From CAZOVB01 sp964583095 (lineage in GTDB: Bacteria; Planctomycetota; Phycisphaerae; SM23-33), in contig CAZOVB010000100.1 of NCBI GenBank assembly GCA_964583095.1, positions 1 through 10,726 of the forward strand: a stretch of DNA of 10,726 nucleotides. Direction: 5' to 3'. Position 1 is the first letter of the stretch, and every line of letters starts with the position of its first letter. Positions 1-5,330 of this stretch are shown piece by piece. Position numbers and translations under genes: made by a program. Below the pieces are notes generated by a model. The model saw only the letters and a list, made by a program, of their open reading frames with translations. It was not told the origin of the DNA and did not search any database.

Positions 1-54
1 CAGCGATGCATCCGCATCCGCACCGGTGAGGAAGGCTCCGACGCCATCGGCTGA
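1..54 (+). CDS. C-terminal tail of an unidentified upstream gene (partial)
   Basis: The frame starting at base 1 is open for 17 codons, reads QRCIRIRTGEEGSDAIG and stops at TGA 52-54, 24 bp before a strong terminator hairpin. Of the three forward frames it has the highest G/C at third positions (about 14 of 17), like the confident genes here. Frame 2 also stays open, to a TGA at 68-70, but its third positions are much less G/C-rich. Too little is present to name a product. Both the existence and the frame of this tail are inference. Confidence 0.4.
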   Translation, partial: QRCIRIRTGEEGSDAIG

Positions 55-78
55 CAATAGTGTCAACTGAAGCAAAAC

Positions 79-114
79 GCAGGCCGCACGGGATTCTGCT
101 CCCGTGCGGCCTGC
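79..114 (+). terminator. Strong hairpin, probable transcription terminator
   Basis: A perfect 14-bp inverted repeat (GCAGGCCGCACGGG at 79-92 and its complement at 101-114) encloses an 8-nt loop. It is followed on the + strand by TCGTTCTATAT, a weak T-rich run. On the - strand it would be followed by GTTTTGC, so it may act in both directions. It lies between the short frame tail ending at 54 and the glnN ribosome binding site, and so separates two transcription units. Confidence 0.75.
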
Positions 115-213
115 TCGTTCTATATCCTTCGTGTCTTTTGCCTACATGGCAGCTACAATAGCCTCTCTATCCCACAAGGACCGGTCTTTGCGACCCATTC
201 AGACAGATTTGAC

Positions 214-218
214 AGGAG
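214..218 (+). promoter_or_regulatory. Ribosome binding site that fixes the glnN start
   Basis: AGGAG at 214-218 lies 8 nt before ATG 227. The frame stays open upstream to an ATG at 104, but that one lies inside the right arm of the terminator hairpin and has no Shine-Dalgarno sequence. The 41 extra residues it would add do not resemble a GSIII N-terminus. The site therefore decides for ATG 227. Confidence 0.75.
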
Positions 219-226
219 CCTTATTC

Positions 227-2410
227 ATGCCGGAACAGAACCTTCGCCAGGAAGCCATCCAGGCCATCGCAGGGCTGCAACCGGTGGGGGGGAACATCTC
301 CTACACCGACAAGACGATCCGCGAAATCTACTGCCGGCACGTTTTCAATGAAACCGTCCACCGGCAACGCCTGCCCAAGCAGGTCTACAAAGATCTCCAG
401 AAGACCATCAAGTCCGGCCAGGAACTGACGGAGGACATCGCCGATTCGGTCGCCACCGCCATGCGGGATTGGGCCATTGAGCACGGGGCCACGCACTACA
501 CCCACTGGTTCCAGCCCATGACGGGGCTGACGGCAGAGAAGCACGACAGCTTCATCACGCCCACTCCCGATGGGGATGTCCTGGCCCAGTTCAGCGGCAA
601 GGACCTGGTCCGCGGCGAACCGGACGCCTCGAGCTTCCCCTCGGGCGGGCTGCGGGCGACCTTCGAAGCCCGCGGCTACACCGCGTGGGACCCCTCAAGC
701 CCGGCCTTCATCCTGGAAAACCCCAACGGGGCAACCCTGGTCATCCCGACGATGTTCCTGAGTTGGACCGGCGAGGCGCTGGACAAGAAGACGCCACTGC
801 TGCGGTCCATGGAAGCACTGAACCACCAGGCGATGCGCGTGCTCAAGCTCTTCGGAAACACCACGGCCAAGCGGGTACTCACCACAGTCGGGGCCGAGCA
901 GGAGTACTTTTTGGTGGATCGTCGGTTCTACTTCGCCCGCCCGGACCTGGTAACCTGCGGGCGGACCGTCTTCGGCGCCAAACCCCCCAAGGGTCAGGAG
1001 ATGGAAGACCAGTACTTCGGTTCCATCCAACAGCGGGTGCTTTCCTACATGGCAGAAGTGGAATACGAACTGCTTCGGCTGGGCGTGCCGATCAAGACAC
1101 GTCACAACGAGGTGGCGCCGGGCCAGTTCGAAATCGCCCCGACTTTCGAGACATCCAACCTGGCCACCGATCATCAGATGATCACCATGGAGGTGCTTCG
1201 CAAGACCGCTGCGCGGCACGGCCTGGCGTGTCTGCTTCACGAGAAACCTTTTGCGGGCATCAACGGTTCGGGGAAACACAACAACTGGGCCATGTCCACC
1301 GACGAGGGAGAAAATCTCCTGGAGCCCGGAGATACGCCCCACGCCAACGCGCAGTTTCTGGTTTTCTGCGCGGCGGTCTGTCGGGCGGTCCACCGTCATG
1401 CGGGCCTGCTCCGACTGGCCGTTGCCACGGCCGGCAATGATCACCGCCTGGGCGCCAACGAGGCCCCTCCGGCGATTATCAGCATCTTCCTGGGCGATCA
1501 GCTTTCCGACGTGTTCTCCCAGTTGGAAAAGGGCAAGGCCTCGTCCAGCAAACAGGCCGATCATATCCAAGTGGGAATCTCGATGTTACCCAAGCTTCCC
1601 AGGGATGCCGGCGACCGAAACCGCACGAGCCCCTTTGCCTTTACAGGCAACAAGTTCGAGTTCCGGGCCGTCGGCTCCAGCCAGAGCATCGCCGGGCCCA
1701 ACACGGTGCTCAATACCATTGTCGCCGAGTCGCTGGACTACGTGGCCGGGCAGCTCGAAGGTGCCCTCAACGACGGCAAGGAGCTCAACGACGCGGTCCA
1801 GGATCTCCTGGCCCGGATGATCCCGGAGTTCAAGCCCGTCCTGTTCGACGGAGACAACTACTCGAGCCAGTGGCACGAGGAAGCCGGGAAAAGGGGCCTT
1901 GCCAATCTTCGCTCGACGGTCGACTCGGTCGTACTGGCCACCAGCGAAGAGGCCATCTCCCTCTTCACCCAATATATGGTCTATTCCGAGCGGGAGCTTC
2001 ACAGCCGGCAGGACATCCTCCTGGAGAACTACGCCAAGACGATCAATATCGAGGCCCAGACAGCCCTGATGATGGCCCGGACGATGGTTCTCCCTGCCGC
2101 GATGAAGTACCAGGCGCAGCTGGCCTCAGCGGTCAACGGCGCACGCCAGGCCGGGATCGAAAACCCCCAGCAGGATGAAATGCTTTCCGATCTGGTCACC
2201 AGCATCAGTCAGGTGCGACAGGCCGCCGGAGAGCTGGATGCCGTCTTGCAGAAGCAGGGGGGCCAGACCGTCGAACATGCCCGATACATGCACGATTCAG
2301 TCCTGGAGAAGCTCTCAGCCCTTCGGGATCCTGTCGACGCGCTCGAGACGATCATGGACGACCAGGCCTGGCCGATTCCAACCTACCGGGAAATGCTCTT
2401 CATACGGTGA
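227..2410 (+). CDS. glnN: Type III glutamine synthetase (GSIII, GlnN)
   Basis: It makes glutamine from glutamate, ammonia and ATP in the cytoplasm, a main entry point of ammonia into metabolism. The 727 residues from ATG 227 match the usual GSIII length of about 700-730, far longer than GSI. GSIII hallmarks are in order: FPSGGLRATFEARGYTAWD (137-155), the glutamate/metal motif GAEQEYF with E224 and E226, NGSGKHNNW (346-354), GNDHRLGANEAPP (from 403), and FEFRAVGSSQ with R480. A helical C-terminal part ends in WPIPTYREMLF, also typical of GSIII. No adenylylation loop of the GSI kind is visible. The gene is complete and intact. It is followed after 387 bp by glnA of a different class; the sigma-54-like element found there lies downstream of this gene. 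No convincing promoter for glnN itself was seen. Family assignment is secure from the motifs; its share in nitrogen assimilation relative to glnA is inference. Confidence 0.97.
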   Translation: MPEQNLRQEAIQAIAGLQPVGGNISYTDKTIREIYCRHVFNETVHRQRLPKQVYKDLQKTIKSGQELTEDIADSVATAMRDWAIEHGATHYTHWFQPMTGLTAEKHDSFITPTPDGDVLAQFSGKDLVRGEPDASSFPSGGLRATFEARGYTAWDPSSPAFILENPNGATLVIPTMFLSWTGEALDKKTPLLRSMEALNHQAMRVLKLFGNTTAKRVLTTVGAEQEYFLVDRRFYFARPDLVTCGRTVFGAKPPKGQEMEDQYFGSIQQRVLSYMAEVEYELLRLGVPIKTRHNEVAPGQFEIAPTFETSNLATDHQMITMEVLRKTAARHGLACLLHEKPFAGINGSGKHNNWAMSTDEGENLLEPGDTPHANAQFLVFCAAVCRAVHRHAGLLRLAVATAGNDHRLGANEAPPAIISIFLGDQLSDVFSQLEKGKASSSKQADHIQVGISMLPKLPRDAGDRNRTSPFAFTGNKFEFRAVGSSQSIAGPNTVLNTIVAESLDYVAGQLEGALNDGKELNDAVQDLLARMIPEFKPVLFDGDNYSSQWHEEAGKRGLANLRSTVDSVVLATSEEAISLFTQYMVYSERELHSRQDILLENYAKTINIEAQTALMMARTMVLPAAMKYQAQLASAVNGARQAGIENPQQDEMLSDLVTSISQVRQAAGELDAVLQKQGGQTVEHARYMHDSVLEKLSALRDPVDALETIMDDQAWPIPTYREMLFIR

Positions 2411-2411
2411 G

Positions 2412-2425
2412 TTCTCGCCTGAGAA
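2412..2425 (+). other. Small hairpin just after the glnN stop
   Basis: TTCTC (2412-2416) and GAGAA (2421-2425) form a perfect 5-bp stem with a 4-nt loop, starting one base after the glnN stop codon. There is no T-tract behind it, so it is at best a weak terminator or an RNA 3'-end stabiliser. Confidence 0.25.
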
Positions 2426-2442
2426 GGAGCCGGCGGGTTCGC

Positions 2443-2495
2443 TTGTTGCAACGATTTTGTAATTCCCACGCCGACGATATTACACTTTTGTTGCA
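2443..2495 (+). repeat. Pair of TTGTTGCA direct repeats upstream of the glnA promoter candidate
   Basis: TTGTTGCA occurs at 2443-2450 and again at 2488-2495, 45 bp apart start to start. They lie roughly 75 to 130 bp upstream of the sigma-54-like element at 2572-2587, the usual distance for enhancer-type activator sites. They do not match the known NtrC palindrome, so an activator role is only a possibility. The two copies could also be chance in this AT-richer stretch. Confidence 0.25.
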
Positions 2496-2571
2496 TTAAT
2501 CCCTGGAGACCTTCGGCAAATAAAAACCGTAACCCTATGCTGTAACTACAACTGGGTGAATGCTTCTTTTG

Positions 2572-2587
2572 TGGCACGGTGTTTGTA
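2572..2587 (+). promoter_or_regulatory. Sigma-54-type (-24/-12) promoter candidate for glnA
   Basis: TGGCACGGTGTTTGTA matches the RpoN consensus TGGCAC-N5-TTGCA at every position of the -24 block and has the correct 10 bases between the GG at 2573-2574 and the -12 dinucleotide. That dinucleotide is GT (2585-2586) instead of GC, the one clear deviation. Sigma-54 control of glnA by an NtrC-type activator is well established in other bacteria, and this element lies between the two glutamine synthetase genes in the right orientation. Transcription would start near 2598, giving a leader of about 200 nt. The match is seen directly; use of the site is inference. Confidence 0.5.
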
Positions 2588-2628
2588 ATGAAGTAACGCG
2601 ACTTAAAGGAATTCCTTCCTATTCAGTC

Positions 2629-2760
2629 GGAAGGTCTTCTGGCGGTCGAGCAGGACAGGGAAAAGGAACATCCCCGGGCCGAGGCAAGCGTCCGGGGCTC
2701 TCTGTCCGCCGCAACCAACGTTACGGTACCTTCCGGTCTTCCGCTGCTCGACGGAAGACC
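2629..2760 (+). promoter_or_regulatory. Structured glnA leader with alternative pairings
   Basis: A perfect 9-bp hairpin, GGTCTTCCG (2735-2743) and CGGAAGACC (2752-2760), has the 8-nt loop CTGCTCGA (2744-2751). The upstream segment 2633-2653 carries GGTCTTC (2633-2639), a copy of the start of the hairpin's left arm, and TCGAGCAG (2646-2653), the exact complement of the loop. It can therefore pair with the loop plus right arm, which excludes the hairpin. Between these lie CCCCGG/CCGGGG (2672-2677 with 2692-2697) and GGACAG/CTGTCC (2653-2658 with 2702-2707). GGAAGGT (2629-2635) can also pair with ACCTTCC (2728-2734). The hairpin ends 23 nt before the ribosome binding site and has no T-tract, so a translation or processing switch is more likely than termination. 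No known riboswitch was recognised. Confidence 0.45.
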
Positions 2761-2783
2761 CGCAACCCCGTGTTCCAGTGGAA

Positions 2784-2789
2784 AAGGAG
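2784..2789 (+). promoter_or_regulatory. Ribosome binding site of glnA
   Basis: AAGGAG at 2784-2789 lies 8 nt before ATG 2798 and is the best Shine-Dalgarno match near this start. It sits outside the main leader hairpin (2735-2760) but close enough to be affected by its folding. Confidence 0.7.
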
Positions 2790-2797
2790 CATTTTGC

Positions 2798-4210
2798 ATG
2801 ACACCCAAAGAGTTCTTCGAGTTCTGCCGCGAGAAGCAGGCCGCCATGATCGACCTCAAGTTCGTCGACATGCTGGGCACCTGGCAGCACTGCTCGTACC
2901 CCGTAGAAACCCAGGACGAAGGCATCTTCGAGGAAGGTCTCGGATTTGACGGTTCGAGTATCCGAGGCTGGCAGGAAATCCATCAGTCGGACATGATGGC
3001 CGTCTGCGACCCGAATACCGCTCAGATCGATCCATTCTTCGAGAAGCCCACGGTGAGCGTCCTGGCCGACATCGTCGACCCGATGACCCGCGAAGAGTAC
3101 GGCAAGTGCCCGCGAACCGTCGCCAAGCGCGCTGCCGCCTACCTCAAGGATACCGGCATAGCCGATACGTGCTTCGTCGGTCCCGAGCCGGAATTCTTCA
3201 TCTTCGACGAAGTCCGTTACGAGCAGAACCAGCACACCGGTTACTACCAGATCGACTCGGTCGAAGGCGCCTGGAACACCGCGCGCTTCGAAGAGCCGAA
3301 CCTTGGCTACAAACCCAGCTTCAAGGGCGGATACTTCCCCGTCAGCCCCACCGATACCTACCAGGACCTTCGCGGCGAGATGGTCTACGAAATGCAGAAG
3401 GTCGGGATCAAGGTCGAAGCCCATCACCACGAGGTCGCCACGGCCGGTCAGGGTGAAATCGACATGATGTTCACCGAACTGACGAAAATGGGCGACTTCT
3501 TCATGTGGTACAAGTACATCATCAAGAACATCGCTCGCAAGTTCGGCAAGACCGTCACCTTCATGCCCAAGCCCGTTTTCGAAGACAACGGCTCGGGTAT
3601 GCACAGTCACATGTCCCTATGGAAGGACGGCGAGCCGCTCTTCGCCGGCGACAAGTACGCGGGCCTCAGCGAAATGGCCCTGCACGCCGTCGGCGGCCTG
3701 CTGGAGCACGCTCCGGCCGTGCTGGCCTTTGCCGCTCCCACCGCCAACAGCTACCGTCGCCTGGTGCCCGGCTTCGAGGCCCCGGTCAACCTGGTACTGT
3801 CGGCCCGGAACCGCTCAGCGGCCATCCGCATCCCGATGTACTCCAACAGCCCCAAGGCCAAGCGGATCGAATTCCGTTGCCCCGACCCCAGCGCCAACGG
3901 ATACCTCGCCTGGTCGGCAATGCTGATGGCCATGCTCGACGGCATCGAGAAGAAGACCGATCCGGGCAAGCCCCTCGACAAGAACATCTACGAACTGAGC
4001 AAAAGCGACCTGGAGACCATTCCGAAGGTCCCCGGCTCGCTGGAAGAGTCGATCCAGGCCCTTGAGAAAGACCACGAGTTCCTCACCAAGAGCGACGTCT
4101 TCAGCGAAGACCTGATCAACTCCTGGATCTCCTGGAAGCAGGAAAACGAGATCGCCGAACTGGCCCTGCGTCCGCATCCACACGAATTCGCTCTGTATTA
4201 CGATTGCTGA
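2798..4210 (+). CDS. glnA: Type I glutamine synthetase (GSI, GlnA)
   Basis: It catalyses ATP-dependent glutamine synthesis in the cytoplasm; family members work as dodecamers. The 470 residues equal the length of the enterobacterial enzyme. Visible in order: FDGSSIRGW (50-58) with the active-site aspartate D51, EPEFFIF with metal ligands E130 and E132, HHHEVATAGQGE, NGSGMH (264-269) with H269, NRSAAIRIP, and FRCPDPSANGYLA. KNIYELS places a tyrosine at 398, equivalent to the adenylylation site Tyr397 of the mature E. coli enzyme, so this is probably a GSI-beta form switched off by GlnE-type adenylylation; no glnE lies in the window. A sigma-54-like element and a folded leader precede the gene, and three hairpins follow it. 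It is not a paralogue by recent duplication of glnN, since the two proteins belong to different GS classes. Confidence 0.98.
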   Translation: MTPKEFFEFCREKQAAMIDLKFVDMLGTWQHCSYPVETQDEGIFEEGLGFDGSSIRGWQEIHQSDMMAVCDPNTAQIDPFFEKPTVSVLADIVDPMTREEYGKCPRTVAKRAAAYLKDTGIADTCFVGPEPEFFIFDEVRYEQNQHTGYYQIDSVEGAWNTARFEEPNLGYKPSFKGGYFPVSPTDTYQDLRGEMVYEMQKVGIKVEAHHHEVATAGQGEIDMMFTELTKMGDFFMWYKYIIKNIARKFGKTVTFMPKPVFEDNGSGMHSHMSLWKDGEPLFAGDKYAGLSEMALHAVGGLLEHAPAVLAFAAPTANSYRRLVPGFEAPVNLVLSARNRSAAIRIPMYSNSPKAKRIEFRCPDPSANGYLAWSAMLMAMLDGIEKKTDPGKPLDKNIYELSKSDLETIPKVPGSLEESIQALEKDHEFLTKSDVFSEDLINSWISWKQENEIAELALRPHPHEFALYYDC

Positions 4211-4221
4211 TCCCCGTCCCC

Positions 4222-4255
4222 AACTGCCGCGCAGCGTAGAAACTGCGCGGCAGTT
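4222..4255 (+). terminator. First hairpin after glnA
   Basis: A perfect 13-bp stem, AACTGCCGCGCAG (4222-4234) and its complement (4243-4255), encloses an 8-nt loop and begins 11 bp after the glnA stop. It has no T-tract, so it may protect the mRNA 3' end or help the T-tailed hairpin further down. Confidence 0.6.
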
Positions 4256-4278
4256 CCGGGTCTGCCTCAAAAAATAAT

Positions 4279-4306
4279 GGCGTCCCGAGCCGGGGCCCGA
4301 GACGCC
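4279..4306 (+). other. Second, imperfect hairpin after glnA
   Basis: The 28-bp stretch is a near palindrome: GGCGTCCCGAGCC (4279-4291) against GGCCCGAGACGCC (4294-4306), with 11 of 13 positions pairing. An A-rich run precedes it (AAAAAATAA, 4270-4277), so it could act as a terminator for - strand transcription. No - strand gene is seen, however. Confidence 0.4.
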
Positions 4307-4330
4307 GATTATGGGAGTTCCTTTTCCCTG

Positions 4331-4376
4331 GTAGTCGGGGTAATGTCCTTGTGGCATTCCCCGGCTACTTTTCTTT
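4331..4376 (+). terminator. Rho-independent terminator of the glnA unit
   Basis: GTAGTCGGGG plus AATG (4331-4345, one bulged T) pairs with CATTCCCCGGCTAC (4355-4368) through 14 pairs, including one G-U, around a 9-nt loop. TTTTCTTT (4369-4376) follows at once. It is the third hairpin in 150 bp downstream of glnA and the only one of classical intrinsic-terminator form. Confidence 0.8.
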
Positions 4377-4427
4377 ACACGCTGCGGCCGATCGACCCTC
4401 CGCCTCCGCCCGATGGGCTGCCGATGG

Positions 4428-4456
4428 TTGAACAACGAGGGCCCCTGGGGTACAGT
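4428..4456 (+). promoter_or_regulatory. Sigma-70-type promoter candidate for ndk
   Basis: TTGAAC (4428-4433) and TACAGT (4451-4456) are separated by exactly 17 bp, each matching 4 of 6 consensus bases. They lie after the glnA terminator and 32 bp before the ndk start, the expected place. The sequence match alone is modest. Confidence 0.4.
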
Positions 4457-4488
4457 TCTCCGACAAGCATTTGAGGAAAACCACGCAT

Positions 4489-4974
4489 ATGCAGCAGACA
4501 CTGGTCATCATCAAGCCCGACGCCGTCCAGAGGGCCCTTGCCGGCAGGATCCTCAGCCGTTTCGAGGATAAGGGCCTGACGATTGCCGCACTCAAGATGC
4601 TCCAACTCTCGCCCGAAAAGGCCTCCCGGCTCTACAGCGTCCACGAAGGCAAGAGCTTCCACAAGCCGCTGCTGCGATTCATCACCGCCGGGCCCGTAAT
4701 CGCCGCGGTCCTTCGCGGTCAGGATGCCATCGCCGTGGCACGCACCCTCATGGGAGACACCGACTCGCGACAGGCCAGGCCGGGAACCATCCGGGGGGAC
4801 TTGGCTCTTTCAGCCCGGCTGAACCTCGTGCACGGCTCGGACAGCGAAGCATCCGCCGCGCGGGAAATCCCCCTTTTCTTCGACCAGGAAGAAATCATCG
4901 ATGCACCCACGCACCGGGCCCGCTGGATCTATGGCATCGAGCACGCCCAGCCAGATAACGGAGAAAAGACATGA
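4489..4974 (+). CDS. ndk: Nucleoside diphosphate kinase
   Basis: It transfers the gamma-phosphate of ATP to NDPs through a phosphohistidine and so balances cytoplasmic (d)NTP pools. The 161 residues contain IIKPDAV (7-13) with K9, RFEDKGL, GPVIAAVLRGQDAI, LMGDTDSRQARPGTIRGD and the active-site NLVHGSDS with H115. The start at ATG 4489 has GAGGA at 4473-4477. A TTG at 4471 is in frame but overlaps that site and would add six unconserved residues. The C-terminus is longer than in E. coli-type enzymes (about 143 aa): FFDQEEIIDAPTHRARWIY resembles the tail of eukaryotic and archaeal hexameric forms, where a similar segment ends in W-[IV]-Y. The stop TGA overlaps the next start as ATGA, implying translational coupling with the cupin gene. 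Confidence 0.96.
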   Translation: MQQTLVIIKPDAVQRALAGRILSRFEDKGLTIAALKMLQLSPEKASRLYSVHEGKSFHKPLLRFITAGPVIAAVLRGQDAIAVARTLMGDTDSRQARPGTIRGDLALSARLNLVHGSDSEASAAREIPLFFDQEEIIDAPTHRARWIYGIEHAQPDNGEKT

Positions 4975-5306
4975 TCATCGCCAAAGCCCAGGACATCCAG
5001 GCCAAGCCCGTCGAAATGGAAGGGGCCCACAACGCCTCGATCCGCATGCTCATCGGACCCGAGCAGGGAGCCAAGAACTTCCACATGCGAATGTTCACGC
5101 TGGATCCCCAGGGCCACACGCCTCGTCACAGCCACGACTGGGAGCACGAGATGTTCTTCCTGGAAGGCGAGGGCGTTGTGGAAACCCCCCAGGGGCCCAA
5201 GAGCGTCTCGGCCGGCGATTGCGTGTACGTCCCGGCCGGGCAGGAGCATCAGTTCCGAAATGTCGGCTCTGCCCCGCTGAAGTTCCTCTGCCTGGTTCCC
5301 GCCTGA
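4971..5306 (+). CDS. Small single-domain cupin protein
   Basis: A 111-residue protein that is essentially one cupin beta-barrel. Motif 1 is GHTPRHSHDWEHEMFFLEGEG without its last residue (48-67), giving likely metal ligands H53, H55 and E60. Motif 2, GDCVYVPAGQEHQFRN (82-97), fits G-X5-P-X-G-X2-H-X3-N exactly, with ligand H93. All four usual ligands are present, so it probably binds a divalent metal, but its substrate cannot be read from the sequence; the family includes isomerases, dioxygenases and sugar or auxin-like binding proteins. It has no signal peptide. The start codon overlaps the ndk stop by 4 nt and ligA follows after 24 bp, so it sits in the middle of a probable three-gene operon. 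A role tied to nucleotide metabolism or DNA repair is not supported by anything beyond this position. Confidence 0.9.
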   Translation: MIIAKAQDIQAKPVEMEGAHNASIRMLIGPEQGAKNFHMRMFTLDPQGHTPRHSHDWEHEMFFLEGEGVVETPQGPKSVSAGDCVYVPAGQEHQFRNVGSAPLKFLCLVPA

Positions 5307-5330
5307 AAAACACCCACCGCAGAGACACCC

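Noticed and set aside
145..160. Sigma-54 promoter upstream of glnN (TGGCAG...)
   Set aside because: The -24 part matches but the dinucleotide 10 bases on is AG and the nearest GC is one base too far.
104..226. N-terminal extension of glnN to ATG 104
   Set aside because: The extension begins inside the right arm of a terminator hairpin, has no ribosome binding site and no GSIII character, whereas ATG 227 has AGGAG 8 nt upstream.
2744..2762. Known glutamine riboswitch (glnA RNA motif) in the glnA leader
   Set aside because: GACGGAAGA in the hairpin recalls part of that motif's conserved core, but the partner GUUCA-type segment and the downstream conserved bases were not found, and the bases are explained by the hairpin.
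4471..4488. TTG start for ndk
   Set aside because: It overlaps the GAGGA ribosome binding site of ATG 4489 and adds six residues not seen at Ndk N-termini.
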